Origin: an uncultured Clostridium sp.
GTDB taxonomy: Bacteria; Bacillota; Clostridia; TANB77; CAG-508
Reading direction: 5' to 3'
Assembly (NCBI GenBank): GCA_947368535.1
Contig: CANBHY010000001.1
Coordinates: 124,001 to 188,000 of the forward strand
Length of the DNA stretch: 64,000 nucleotides
The translations under genes and the position numbers were made by a program. The notes under the pieces were generated by a model. That model was not told where the DNA came from. It saw only the letters and a program-made list of their open reading frames with translations, and made no database searches. Positions 52,437-61,971 of the stretch are shown one piece after another; positions within the stretch are counted from its first letter, which is position 1, and every line of letters starts with the position of its first letter.

Positions 52437-53294
52437 CTATTTTTTTGTTATGTAATCTGAAAGTTTTTGATATTCTTCTATCGTAAGCTTTTCTCCTCTA
52501 ATTTTTGTATCTATATTTAAATTTTTTAGAGCCTCTTCTGCTTTTTCTCTTGTTTCGAAAATTTTTCCATTTGTTAGTGCATTTACTAAAGTTTTTCTTT
52601 TCTGCATAAATGCTACTTTAATTATTTTGAAAAACATTTTTTCATCTAATACATCTATTCTTGGCATTTTTAAAATATCAAATTTTATTACACTTGATGT
52701 AACTTCAGGTTCTGGAATAAATGAGTTTCGTGGAACTTCTAATACAATTTTTGGTTCAGTGTAATACCATATTGTATAAGTTATGCTTCCTGTATCTTTA
52801 CCTCCTGGTATGTTCGCTAATCTTTGGGCTACTTCTTTTTGAATCATAACTGTGATACTCTCTATTTCTAACTTTTCTTCTAATAATTTCATAATTATTG
52901 GTGTTGTTATATAGTATGGTAAATTTGCTACTACTTTTGCTGATTTTATAGTACTAGTTTTATTCTCGGTTATTAATTTATTAAGATTGATTTTTAATAC
53001 ATCTTCATTTATGATCTCAATATTTTCGTATAGTTTAAATCTTTCTGTTATTATCTTTACCATTTTTGGATCAAGTTCTATACATATTACTTTTCCAGCC
53101 TTTTCTAATAACTTACTTGTTAATGTTCCCAAACCTGGTCCAATTTCGATTACTAAATCTTCTTTTGTAATATTTGAATAATCAATGATTCCATTTACTA
53201 CATTTTCATCTATTAAAAAATTTTGACCTAAATTTTTATTTGCAAATATATTATTTTGTTTCATTATAAATTTAGTTTCTTCATACAAATTCAT
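52437..53294 (-). CDS. rsmA: 16S rRNA (A1518/A1519-N6,N6)-dimethyltransferase
   Basis: A 285-residue KsgA/Dim1-family methyltransferase that dimethylates two adenines near the 3' end of 16S rRNA. Seen: NKNLGQNFLIDENVV near residue 23, SAM loop VIEIGPGLGTLT near 50, LNKL...ANLPYYITTPI near 128 (NLPY catalytic motif) and PEPEVTSSVI near 205. The start ATG at 53294 is preferred over 53312 because AAGGTGAGAG lies just before it. It is divergent from the second PBP gene. Confidence 0.96.
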   Translation of the reverse strand: MNLYEETKFIMKQNNIFANKNLGQNFLIDENVVNGIIDYSNITKEDLVIEIGPGLGTLTSKLLEKAGKVICIELDPKMVKIITERFKLYENIEIINEDVLKINLNKLITENKTSTIKSAKVVANLPYYITTPIIMKLLEEKLEIESITVMIQKEVAQRLANIPGGKDTGSITYTIWYYTEPKIVLEVPRNSFIPEPEVTSSVIKFDILKMPRIDVLDEKMFFKIIKVAFMQKRKTLVNALTNGKIFETREKAEEALKNLNIDTKIRGEKLTIEEYQKLSDYITKK

Positions 53295-53362
53295 TTCTCT
53301 CACCTTTTCCATTATATCATATTGATTTTTATTTTTCTATAATATAAAATATTTGTGTATAT

Positions 53363-55654
53363 TTGTTGATAATATACTTTCAATTTTATTTATTGAAAGG
53401 ACTGATTTACATAGGAAAAAATTTAGTTAATAAAAGACTCGGAATCGGTACTAGTTTTAAGTCTAAGCATAAATTTGCTACTCGTTCCCTTTTATTGCTT
53501 GTTTTATTTACACTTTGTTTTATTGGTTTGCTTGGTAGAATTGGATATATTCAATTTGTAAAAGGAGCTGAATATAAAACAGCTGCTTATAAAAATCAAG
53601 TTACTAGTCAAACAATTGCAAGCAAAAGAGGTACTATTTACGATTCTACTAATAAAATATTGGCTATCAGCTCTGCTGTTGATACTATATCTATTAATAA
53701 CAATGAAGTTCTCTATTTAAATGGTTCTAAAGTTCCTAAAGAAACTTTAGCTTCTGGATTTGCTGAAATCTTTTCTCTTGATTATGAAGAAACTTTAGCA
53801 AAATTAAATTCTGAACAATCCCTTATTACTATAGCAAAAAGAGTTGATAAAGCTTCTGTTGATAAATTAAATAAGTGGATGGAAGAAAATAATATTTCTA
53901 CTGGAATTAATATAGATGGTGATTCTAAAAGAACATATCCTTATGGTGCATTAGCTTCTAACGTTATTGGTTTTTTTGGTAATGATAAAGGTTTGGAAGG
54001 AGTTGAAGCTGCTTGGGAGGATGAATTAAGTGGTACTCCTGGTAGAATCGTTACTTCTGCTAATGTTAATAGAGAAGCTATTTCAGATGAAAACGAACAA
54101 TATATTCCAGCTCAAAATGGTAGTGATATTTATTTAACTATTGATGTTAATATTCAGTCAGTTGCTGAAAAATATTTGAATCAAGCAATTTTAGAAAATA
54201 AGGCTGCTGGTGGTTGTGTAGTAATTATGAGACCTTCTAATGGAGATATTTTAGCTCTAGCTAGTTATCCTACTTATAATCTAAATACTCCTTTTACTCC
54301 AAATACTCCAGAGTTGCAAGAAGCTTGGGAAACAATGACAAATGAACAAAGATCTGCTGAACTTAATAATATGTGGAGAAACAAACCTATTTCCGATGGA
54401 TACGAACCTGGTTCTGTTTTTAAACTTATTACTTCAGCAATTGGATTAGAAGAAAATCTAGTTGAAACTGATACTCCTGGTGATTTCTATTGTAATAAAG
54501 TTTATAAAGTTGCTAATTATGATATTAATTGTTGGGCTGACAATGCTCATGGTGCGTTGTCTCTTAGAAAAGCAGTTGAAAAATCTTGTAACCCTTCTTT
54601 TATTCAATTAGGTCAACGTATTGGTACAGATAGATTTTATAAATACTTGCAAGCTTTTGGATTACTTCAAAAAACTGGTGTTAGAATGTCTGGTGAAGCA
54701 AATAGTATTTTCGTTAGTAAAGATAACTGTCACGAAGTTGAACTTGCTACAATGTCTTTTGGGCAACGTTTTAAAATTACTCCTCTTCAATTAGTCGCAG
54801 CTATTTCGGCTTGTGTTAATGGTGGTGACTTAATGCAACCAAGAATTGTTAGTAAAGTTGTTAATACAGATACTGGTGTTGAAACTGAACTTGCTCCTGT
54901 AAAGGTTAGACAAGTTATTTCTGAATCAACATCTTCTAAAATAAAAAGTATGATGGAATCTGTTGTTACTACTGGTACTGGTAAATATGCAGCAGTTAAT
55001 GGATATTCTGTTGGTGGAAAAAGTGGTACTTCTGAACCAGATCCAAACAAACCAGAAGAAGGTTATGTAGCTTCATTTTTAGCTATATCTCCTATTGAAA
55101 ATCCTGAAGCAGTTGTTTTAGTAGCTTTGTATAATCCAAATCCAGATGGTTCTGGAAGCCATCAAGGTGGTGCAATTGCCGCTCCTGTTGCTTCTCAGAT
55201 TTTATCTGATATATTACCTCACTTGGGTATAGCTTCAACAGCTACTGATGAACAAAAAGATTCTTTGATTACTTTATCTGATGTTTCTTCTAAATCACTT
55301 TCTGATGCTAGAAGTATTTTAGAGGCTTCTGGTTTTAAAATTGTTTTAAAAGCTTCTTCAGATGCATCCACTACTGTAGTTTCGCAATATCCTAAATCAG
55401 GTACAGCTCTACAGACTGGTTCTATAGTTTGTTTATATACTGAAGGTGCTGAAAAAACAATGAAGCAAGTTCCAGATTTAAAAGGTAAATCTGCTGATCA
55501 GGCTCGTAATTCTTTGCAAGCTCTTAATTTAAATATGTCTGTTCAGGGTTCTGGTGTTGTTGTTTCTCAGGATATTGTTGCTGGAACTGAAGTCGAAGAA
55601 GGTACTGTTGTAAATTTAACATTGAAAGATGAAATGGTTGGCGGTGCCCAATAA
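53363..55654 (+). CDS. Class B penicillin-binding protein with two PASTA domains (SpoVD type)
   Basis: A transpeptidase of about 750 residues. TM near 45-65; dimerisation domain with RGTIYDSTNKILA; transpeptidase motifs SVFK (EPGSVFKLITS), SCN (KSCNPSF) and KSG in place of KTG (GGKSGTSEPD); then two C-terminal PASTA domains (about 635-695 and 700-760). It is a paralogue of the dcw PBP. A PASTA-bearing class B PBP in a sporulating Clostridium is often SpoVD, but the role is not proven. The start is unclear: there is no in-frame ATG near the N-terminus, and AAAGGA (about 53396) sits inside a CTTTCAAT/ATTGAAAG hairpin. TTG 53363 is the furthest start; a non-AUG start near 53402-53411 fits the ribosome-binding site. 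Confidence 0.88.
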   Translation: MLIIYFQFYLLKGLIYIGKNLVNKRLGIGTSFKSKHKFATRSLLLLVLFTLCFIGLLGRIGYIQFVKGAEYKTAAYKNQVTSQTIASKRGTIYDSTNKILAISSAVDTISINNNEVLYLNGSKVPKETLASGFAEIFSLDYEETLAKLNSEQSLITIAKRVDKASVDKLNKWMEENNISTGINIDGDSKRTYPYGALASNVIGFFGNDKGLEGVEAAWEDELSGTPGRIVTSANVNREAISDENEQYIPAQNGSDIYLTIDVNIQSVAEKYLNQAILENKAAGGCVVIMRPSNGDILALASYPTYNLNTPFTPNTPELQEAWETMTNEQRSAELNNMWRNKPISDGYEPGSVFKLITSAIGLEENLVETDTPGDFYCNKVYKVANYDINCWADNAHGALSLRKAVEKSCNPSFIQLGQRIGTDRFYKYLQAFGLLQKTGVRMSGEANSIFVSKDNCHEVELATMSFGQRFKITPLQLVAAISACVNGGDLMQPRIVSKVVNTDTGVETELAPVKVRQVISESTSSKIKSMMESVVTTGTGKYAAVNGYSVGGKSGTSEPDPNKPEEGYVASFLAISPIENPEAVVLVALYNPNPDGSGSHQGGAIAAPVASQILSDILPHLGIASTATDEQKDSLITLSDVSSKSLSDARSILEASGFKIVLKASSDASTTVVSQYPKSGTALQTGSIVCLYTEGAEKTMKQVPDLKGKSADQARNSLQALNLNMSVQGSGVVVSQDIVAGTEVEEGTVVNLTLKDEMVGGAQ
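53379..53399 (+). promoter_or_regulatory. Hairpin over the PBP ribosome-binding site
   Basis: CTTTCAA pairs with TTGAAAG across a short A/T loop. The 3' arm contains most of the only good ribosome-binding site (GAAAGGA), so folding could limit translation of this PBP. Confidence 0.4.
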
Positions 55655-55661
55655 TATAAAT

Positions 55662-55699
55662 AAAAAATAAACCTCAATTAAATTTGAGGTTTATTTTTT
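55662..55699 (+). terminator. Terminator of the second PBP gene
   Basis: AAAAAATAAACCTCAA pairs with TTGAGGTTTATTTTTT (16 bp) shortly after the stop. Confidence 0.85.
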
Positions 55700-55729
55700 A
55701 TTTTACATCTCTATATTTTCTTAGCTTAA

Positions 55730-56630
55730 TTATGGATATAAATGTTTGTTTCCACTACTATTTCCACCGTTGCTAGATGTATTTACTTTGCAATATTGGC
55801 AAATACTACTATCGTTTGAATGTTTTTCAGTTAATTTATAATTACATTCTGAGCATGTCGCACTATGTGTTCCATCTTTGTTGTCTTTATAATCTTTAAA
55901 CTCATGATTTTTTAGTGTTCCTGCTTTTACTTCTCCACATTTTTTACATTCTTCCCAATGTTGTGTACTATTTTCCTTTTTTACATGTATGTGACTGCAT
56001 TCACTTTTCTTTTCTATTGCATCACATTCTTTGCATTTATCATTCCATTTTACTAGTCTATGTTCTTTGCTTTCTCCCGTATGTGTAAATTCACAATCTG
56101 AAAATGTGCATTTGTATGTAGGTGTATGGGTTGAATTATTTGATTCGTAACTATCTAGTTCTTCTGATTTTTCGTGTGTTTGATATTTAGTCTTACAGTC
56201 TACACATATTCCAGCATTTTCATGTGTTCCTCCTGTATGTTTTTCAGACCAAACTACATCTTCTTTACATACACCAATTTTTCTATTACTATATCTCTCA
56301 TACATATTACATCTTTCTATTCTTGTATGAGTATTTTCATTTACTTCATATCTTTCAAATTCTATGGTCTATATATCTCTCATCACAGATTCTACATCGT
56401 CCATCATTGTAATGATCTTCTCCTCCGTAATGTCTTTCATACATTTCATATCCATCTTTTGGGCATTCATATATATGTTCAATATCATCTCTATAAATAT
56501 TCATTCTCGTATTACATTCTGGACAGTACCTTGTTATATAAGATAGTGATTTATTTTTTGAAAATATTAATCCAATTATAAATATTATCATTAATACTAT
56601 TAATATTATTTTGATTTTTCTTTTCTTCAT
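55730..56630 (-). pseudogene. Membrane-anchored Cys/His-rich repeat protein, split by a frameshift
   Basis: Two ORFs that read as one protein of about 300 residues. The first (56355-56630, start ATG after TGGAG) has a TM segment followed by CPECNTRM, YECPKDGYEMYERH, HYGGEDHYNDGRCRICDERY. The second (55730-56305 from its first ATG, open from about 56368) continues with KHTGGTHENAGICVDCKTKY, CKECD, CKKCG, CSECNYKL and CQYCK. The unit H-x-GG-x-H-x-N-x-G-x-C-x-x-C occurs on both sides of the break. A one-base shift within 56358-56371 separates them. Topology suggests outward-facing zinc-knuckle repeats. It may be a pseudogene or carry a sequencing error. Confidence 0.6.
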
Positions 56631-56687
56631 CCCAATTTTCTCCAATTTTTTCACATATAATATATCATTTATTAGGTATGAATTTTA

Positions 56688-57308
56688 TTATTTTGCGTTA
56701 AAAATTTCTTTGATGTAATCTTCCGAAATAATGAAACATTTGAACTTGCTTTCTGCTGGATCATAGTCTCTTTGCTTTTCTTCATAAACCCAGTAGCCAT
56801 CATATTTAGGATAATCTTCTCTTCCTATTGAATTGAACATGATAGCTCTTGAACCGTCTGCATATTCCAGCTTCCATACATCAGTTGCCGCATATTTCGT
56901 TTCTGAGTCTGTTCTTTCGAAATCCCGCCGTATAAACTTAACTTCTTTTAGTGGTTTCTCGAATTTTATATTCCACTCATAATTTACTCTTGTGCAATTT
57001 TCGAGATACTCGAAGCCTTTTAAGAACTTTGCTTCTGAATCCCATCTGCATTTGCTTACCGTTAAAAATGGTGAAAACGGTCTGGGTTCGTAAACCTTAT
57101 TTGGAAACTTTCTGGTCATCGCTGCTACCTGAAAAGCCAACCAATATACCCCATCGTATCTATTGCTCACGATTTTTGCAAGTATTATTGGCCTGTTTGT
57201 AGTGTCATATCGGTAGTCGACCACGTTTTCTAATGAATGAAATAAATACGGAGCTTTGTTTTCTTCTTCATTCACCAGATAGAGGTCAAATGTTTCGCCT
57301 TTTTCCAC
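56688..57308 (-). CDS. Orphan protein of unknown function
   Basis: A 206-residue soluble protein, mixed alpha/beta, rich in aromatic and charged residues (RYDGVYWLAFQVAA, VSKCRWDSEAKFLKGF, WKLEYADGSRAIMF). I recognise no family and see no signal peptide or TM. The GTG at 57308 has no ribosome-binding site. The frame stays open 24 bases upstream with sensible sequence (ANLLVLV), and an ATG one base out of frame lies just before it, so the true start may be lost or non-standard. Composition is G+C-richer than the surroundings. No clear terminator follows. Confidence 0.65.
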   Translation of the reverse strand: MEKGETFDLYLVNEEENKAPYLFHSLENVVDYRYDTTNRPIILAKIVSNRYDGVYWLAFQVAAMTRKFPNKVYEPRPFSPFLTVSKCRWDSEAKFLKGFEYLENCTRVNYEWNIKFEKPLKEVKFIRRDFERTDSETKYAATDVWKLEYADGSRAIMFNSIGREDYPKYDGYWVYEEKQRDYDPAESKFKCFIISEDYIKEIFNAK

Positions 57309-57385
57309 TACTAAAACTAAAAGATTTGCATACTAATGTACATGTGCAGAATATGTGTAATGAACCTTCTTTTATTATGCCATGT

Positions 57386-58408
57386 TTACATAACTTTTTC
57401 AATTTTATGATTTTTCTTCTTTACTATCTTTTCTTTAATATTTTCAAACAGTATGCTGAATATTAATGTGGATGTTGCTACTAAAATATAGTTAATTAAG
57501 CTATTGTTTATCATGATATTTTCTAAACTGATTACTTTAGCTGCTCCTCTAATAAAAATTATAAACATTGGATGCATTATATAAATTATTGTTGCTATAT
57601 TTCTTAATTTTTTATTATTTTCATTATTTATTTGTACCAGAATATTAAATATAAAAAACATTGTTGGCACTAACATAAAATACATACTATCATGTTTTTG
57701 TAAGTTAAAATGTTTTAAAATTATTCCTTCAAAAATCATAAAAAACATGGATATTATCGCAAAAATTGCACTTTTATTTTGACTTATTTTGTTTTTCATA
57801 TTATTAAAACTATATCCCAAACTTATAAATATTGGAGCAAAAAATAATCCGTTTCTTGTATAATCTGCAATCATAAATATTGCATCATATGTTTTTGAAA
57901 TTATGATGCTTTGTTTGCTAATTCCAAAATAACTATCTCCAAAAATTCCTATTATATATAAAATCACTATGCTAATTATGCTTGAAGTTTTATTTAGATG
58001 TTTTATAAAAAAATATGTAACCCATATTCCTAAAATTACTGCTGGAAAATACCATAAATGATAGAACGTTCCATTTATACAGATATTTTTTATTGCTTCT
58101 ATTATTGTAATGTTATTTAATTGCCCAGCATATAAGTTAATTGGCAAGTATATTAATATGCATATAGCATATATTTTTATAATTTTTAATGTGTATTTAA
58201 TTAATTTATTTTTATCTTCTATTGCTTTTGGTAGTACAAAATAGCCTGTTACCATAAAGAAAAACGGTACTCCTATTCTGCATATCACATGCGTAAACAC
58301 AAAATCTACTGTTTCATTAATTGATGCAAATGGAAATATGTGTATTGCTATTATTAAAATTGCAGCTATGATTCTAAATTTATCTATACTTATTTTCAGT
58401 GCTTTCAC
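57386..58408 (-). CDS. Acyltransferase-3 family membrane protein
   Basis: A 340-residue protein with about ten TM segments. The N-terminus ISIDKFRIIAAILIIAIHIFPF carries the conserved His of acyltransferase-3 (OafA/WecH-type) enzymes, and GVPFFFMVTGYFVLPK follows. These enzymes acylate (often acetylate) surface sugars or peptidoglycan. The acceptor here is unknown. The start is GTG at 58408 after AAAGGAG. It is a single gene. Confidence 0.88.
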   Translation of the reverse strand: MKALKISIDKFRIIAAILIIAIHIFPFASINETVDFVFTHVICRIGVPFFFMVTGYFVLPKAIEDKNKLIKYTLKIIKIYAICILIYLPINLYAGQLNNITIIEAIKNICINGTFYHLWYFPAVILGIWVTYFFIKHLNKTSSIISIVILYIIGIFGDSYFGISKQSIIISKTYDAIFMIADYTRNGLFFAPIFISLGYSFNNMKNKISQNKSAIFAIISMFFMIFEGIILKHFNLQKHDSMYFMLVPTMFFIFNILVQINNENNKKLRNIATIIYIMHPMFIIFIRGAAKVISLENIMINNSLINYILVATSTLIFSILFENIKEKIVKKKNHKIEKVM

Positions 58409-58491
58409 TTTTTTCTCCTTTTAATTTATCTTGCAATAAATTATATCTTTTCTTTTTTGTTTCTACAATATTATTTGTATCTTTTATTTGG

Positions 58492-58521
58492 TTGACATAA
58501 TTTTGTCTGTGGTGATATAAT
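58492..58521 (+). promoter_or_regulatory. Sigma-A promoter of the orphan helical gene
   Basis: Perfect TTGACA (58492-58497), 18-base spacer, perfect TATAAT (58516-58521). A TTGATAA/TTATCAA inverted repeat follows in the leader. Confidence 0.85.
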
Positions 58522-58567
58522 TGATAAGTCAACATTAATTATCAACCTATGAAAGAGAGGTATCTTC

Positions 58568-59149
58568 ATGACTGAAGAAAGACGGAAAATGATTGAAATT
58601 TTGAAAGAGGTTGATGACTTCTTTCAACAGTGTGGGGTATATGAAGCTGTTGAAGCTTTTATCCACTCAGAGGAGGTGACCAATAGGGTCGAAGAGGCAT
58701 CCGCACAGCTGATTACCAACCTGCAGAAAATGGAGGATGATGCACCAAATGATGAGATTAGAGGTCTTGCTCTGGAGGCTCGCACTGATTTTGAATCAGA
58801 TCATGCCAGTTTTGTAGAAGACATTTTATCTACGTTTAAGGTCAGTTTCTCCAGCGCTCTGCATCTTATCTCGGACATGACCGATGATACGTTGCGTCCT
58901 CTGCTGATAGACTCTGTTAAAACCGTGATTCCCCGGAAAGGTATGATGGACATAAACGATATTTGTGCAACATTGGTTGAAATGTATAGCAATGAATTTA
59001 TGCTGAACATCTATCGTGATTACGTTCCTGATGATATGCCGGATGCTGTTGCAAGTTTTATACGCACCTTTTTCGGAGATATCATAATCCCTGTTGATGG
59101 ACGTTTTCCTGATGAAAACCTCGTGGATAGTGCGGAGAAAGATTCCTAA
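58568..59149 (+). CDS. Orphan all-helical acidic protein
   Basis: A 193-residue soluble acidic protein, predicted almost wholly alpha-helical (for example RKMIEILKEVDDFFQQCGVY, EEASAQLITNLQKM, DINDICATLVEMYSNEF). No TM, signal peptide or known motif is seen. GAGAGG lies 9 bases before the ATG. The spacing and wording GAGGTATCTT before the start are nearly the same as in the ROK-like gene leader. It is a single-gene unit with its own promoter and terminator, G+C-richer than its neighbours. Confidence 0.75.
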   Translation: MTEERRKMIEILKEVDDFFQQCGVYEAVEAFIHSEEVTNRVEEASAQLITNLQKMEDDAPNDEIRGLALEARTDFESDHASFVEDILSTFKVSFSSALHLISDMTDDTLRPLLIDSVKTVIPRKGMMDINDICATLVEMYSNEFMLNIYRDYVPDDMPDAVASFIRTFFGDIIIPVDGRFPDENLVDSAEKDS

Positions 59150-59211
59150 TTCATACCTGAAATAGTTTTTCGTAACTGATACCTAGATGTGCAGATATTT
59201 ACTGCAAACAG

Positions 59212-59251
59212 AAGAGCACGGCATACGCAATAATTTGTATGCTGTGCTCTT
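59212..59251. terminator. Terminator of the orphan helical gene
   Basis: AAGAGCACGGCATAC pairs with GTATGCTGTGCTCTT (one G-T pair) followed by a T-rich run. It ends close to the converging pepD stop at 59263. Confidence 0.85.
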
Positions 59252-59262
59252 TTCTTTTTATA

Positions 59263-60630
59263 TTATTTTAATATTTCTTCTAACCATTTATCACAATTAT
59301 GTATTGACTCTATATTCACACACTCTTTAGTTGTATGTGCATTTAAAATTTCTGGTGATATTATAGCTACTTCTAATTCTGGTATCTTTTCTTTAAAAAA
59401 TCCTGCTTCTACTGTAATATGTAGTGATTTTATATCTAGTTTTTCTTGTTTATCTATTATTTTGTATGCTTTTCTTATTTTTTTTATTAACTCTGATTTC
59501 TCATTTGTTTCAAATCCTGGTTGTGAACCTAAAATATTAAATTCTAAGTTTTTAGATTTCGCATATTCTTTGATATGCTCTAAACATTCTATTTCTTCGC
59601 ATTTTTTTGAACTTCTCATTCCTATTTTTATCGTTTGTTCTTCTAAATTCACAACACCTAGATTAATTGATGTTGTTACTTCATTTCGATTATTTGTATT
59701 AAAAACACCATGTTTAAATTTTATTATTGAATCAATAAACTTTAAGCTTTCTTTATGATCTAATATTTGGGTAGTTTCCATTTTTATAGTTTCTAGTTCT
59801 ATTTTTAACTTTGTATATTTTTTTCTTTTGATTTCTATAAATTTATTTACTTTTTCTTGTAATTCTTCTATTTTCTCTTTTGACCTAAATATTGCTTCTG
59901 CGCTTGATGGTATTACATTAAATTTTGTTCCTCCAATGAAGTTTTGCAATTGTATGTCATTCACTTCTTTTAAGAATTCTGATAATAATATACTACTATT
60001 TCCCCTATTCTTATTTATATCGAAACCTGAATGTCCTCCTTGTAGTCCGCTTAATCTTATTTTATAAAAAGTTTTTTCATTAGTATTTTTTAAAAGGTAT
60101 TTACTTTTTAGTATGATATCGAAAAAGCTTGCACTTTCAATAATTATAGTATTTCTTTCGAACCCGTCTAAATTTATTAATTGTTTTCCTTCTATATTTG
60201 ATAAATCAATTTTGTCAGCTCCTATCATTGAAGTTTCTTCTGATACTGTAAATATTGCTTCAATATTATAGTTTAAATTGCTATCTAATATATTTAAAAT
60301 CTGTGCTATTCCTATTCCATTATCAGCTCCTAATGTTGTTCCTTCTGCTCTTAAATATCCATTTTCTTCTATAACTTTTATACTGTCTTTTTTAAAGTCA
60401 AATTCTATATTGTTATCTTTTTCGCATACCATATCCATATGCGCTTGCAAAATAATTGGAGTTTTATTATTATTTTTTTTCTTAATAATTACATTATTAT
60501 ATTGATCTTTTGTATAATATAAATTTCTTTTTTGGGCGAATTCGCATAAGTAATTTGCTATATTTTCTTCATTTCCACTTTCTCTTGGAATGTTTGCTAT
60601 TTCGTAAAAAAATTCAATTGTTTTGTTCAT
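59263..60630 (-). CDS. pepD: Aminoacyl-histidine dipeptidase (M20, PepD)
   Basis: A 455-residue M20 dizinc peptidase of the PepD/Xaa-His dipeptidase group. Metal and catalytic motifs: LQAHMDMVCEK near residue 62 (HxD), GTTLGADNGIG near 98 (bridging Asp), FTVSEETSMIGA near 128 (general-base Glu and metal Glu), a lid domain (about 190-370), and HTTKECVNIE near 435. It hydrolyses dipeptides in the cytoplasm. AGGAGG lies upstream, and the start is 3 bases after the GNAT gene stop, so both share the lysine-riboswitch transcript. Confidence 0.92.
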   Translation of the reverse strand: MNKTIEFFYEIANIPRESGNEENIANYLCEFAQKRNLYYTKDQYNNVIIKKKNNNKTPIILQAHMDMVCEKDNNIEFDFKKDSIKVIEENGYLRAEGTTLGADNGIGIAQILNILDSNLNYNIEAIFTVSEETSMIGADKIDLSNIEGKQLINLDGFERNTIIIESASFFDIILKSKYLLKNTNEKTFYKIRLSGLQGGHSGFDINKNRGNSSILLSEFLKEVNDIQLQNFIGGTKFNVIPSSAEAIFRSKEKIEELQEKVNKFIEIKRKKYTKLKIELETIKMETTQILDHKESLKFIDSIIKFKHGVFNTNNRNEVTTSINLGVVNLEEQTIKIGMRSSKKCEEIECLEHIKEYAKSKNLEFNILGSQPGFETNEKSELIKKIRKAYKIIDKQEKLDIKSLHITVEAGFFKEKIPELEVAIISPEILNAHTTKECVNIESIHNCDKWLEEILK

Positions 60631-60633
60631 ATA

Positions 60634-61635
60634 CTATCTTTCCTCCTCTACTGAAATAGATTGAATTGGTCCCATAATTCTTGAAATTTCTTCATCATCT
60701 CTAGGAATTCTTTCGTTACCTTTTTCTGTATCATTAGGTACTATAGTAATGTTTTGTAATCTACTTTTTTCTTTATCCTTTAATGAATAAAAATATACTA
60801 TTCCACATTCAGAATCTTCTTCTATGATTGGTGGATTTATTCCATATGTCATAAATTTGTTCTTAAGTTCTGCTAATAATTGGTTAAGTAACTCATTTTC
60901 TCCTTCTTTATTACTGAATTCTATTACCATTTTATCATTTTTCTCTGAGTTTTTTCTTTCTTGCAATTCAACTTCCATAACTAAAGTTGGCGCTTCTAGC
61001 AGTTGTTTATTTTCTGTATCTCTTAATTCATAATATCCCAGAATATGCGCTGGCAGTTCCTTTCCTTCTCCTATTCTGTTATTTTTCCTAATATTTTCTA
61101 CTGCACTTGCTAAAGCATTTAAACTTTGTCTATTTCTACAATCTATTACACACATAATTTGAGTTCCTGGATATTCTTTTTCAAACTCATATGCTCCTCT
61201 TATTGCAATTTCATATATTTTTTTTCCTATTCCTTTATGTGGATTATTCTTTTTAGTTAATATTCCTGTAATAGAAAAATATTTTGCGTCTTTTTCTGGA
61301 AAATATGGATCTACATGCTCATCGGTATTTTCGTCATATTTGATTGTAGAAATTCCAACTAATTCTCCTGTTTCTTTTTTTCTAGCTACTATTATTGGAT
61401 AATTTAGACAGTTATGTAGTGTTTGATAAAAATCTGGAATATGCATAAAGTCAACATTTCCCAGCCAATTGTGATTATAAAAATTAGCTATGCGATAAAC
61501 ACTATCCCAGCTATTTGCTAGTTTTGAAAATTGTAATACTTCATATATTACATCACTATATGACTCTTCATAGTTTACTTGATTACAAATATTTTGTAGC
61601 TTGTTTAAAATACTTAAAAATTTTCCTTTTTCCAT
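60634..61635 (-). CDS. GNAT-like acetyltransferase of unknown substrate
   Basis: A 333-residue protein. Residues about 75-230 resemble a GNAT fold: PIIVARKKETGELVGIS (strands 2-3), YFSITGILTKKNNPHKGIGKKIYEIAIRGAYEF (strand 4 and the acetyl-CoA loop, here NPHKGIGKKI), and QIMCVIDCRNRQSLNALASA (strand 5). A variable C-terminal region follows. The acceptor is not evident. The start ATG at 61635 follows AGAGGTG. It is the first gene behind a lysine riboswitch, which points to a lysine-linked role. Confidence 0.75.
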   Translation of the reverse strand: MEKGKFLSILNKLQNICNQVNYEESYSDVIYEVLQFSKLANSWDSVYRIANFYNHNWLGNVDFMHIPDFYQTLHNCLNYPIIVARKKETGELVGISTIKYDENTDEHVDPYFPEKDAKYFSITGILTKKNNPHKGIGKKIYEIAIRGAYEFEKEYPGTQIMCVIDCRNRQSLNALASAVENIRKNNRIGEGKELPAHILGYYELRDTENKQLLEAPTLVMEVELQERKNSEKNDKMVIEFSNKEGENELLNQLLAELKNKFMTYGINPPIIEEDSECGIVYFYSLKDKEKSRLQNITIVPNDTEKGNERIPRDDEEISRIMGPIQSISVEEER

Positions 61636-61738
61636 AATATACACCTCTAGTAAATAAAATCTTGCTGCGCAATAATACTATATAAAATGAAACTAAAAAT
61701 TGTATTTAAGCCTTGCTACATATTTTTGAACAAAACAA

Positions 61739-61766
61739 AAATGGTCTGCAGCGTGTGCGACCATTT
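61739..61766 (-). terminator. Riboswitch-controlled terminator before the GNAT gene
   Basis: On the minus strand AAATGGTC (plus GCA) pairs with (TGC plus a bulged A) GACCATTT and is followed by TTTGTTTTG. It lies just downstream of the lysine aptamer, the standard position of an L-box expression platform. Confidence 0.85.
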
Positions 61767-61783
61767 ATTACAAAGCAAATTTC

Positions 61784-61965
61784 ACTTCAATAATATTGAC
61801 AGCACTCCACAAGTTTTTCTTGTGACAGTCTAATACATGTTTTGCATTAGCCCAATTTAAAAAGCTTCAGATAAACTTTTTAAATTTCGGCAATTTTTCC
61901 TTTCATAATTCAGCGATAATCTGATTTACTAAATTATTACTCTTAAAAATTGCACCTCTCTCAAT
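61784..61965 (-). ncRNA. Lysine riboswitch (L-box)
   Basis: The minus-strand RNA carries the ordered L-box landmarks: AGAGGTGC, AAGAGTA, TGAAAGG, TTGCCGAA, TTGGGCTAATGCA, ACTGTCACAAG, CTTGTGGAGTGCTGTC. ATATTG at the 5' end pairs with CAATAT at the 3' end to form P1. The CACAAG/CTTGTG arm forms a late helix. It sits between a sigma-A promoter and an intrinsic terminator, ahead of the GNAT and pepD genes. Known L-boxes turn genes off when lysine is bound. No other gene lies in the 450-base gap. Confidence 0.92.
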
Positions 61966-61971
61966 ATGTTT

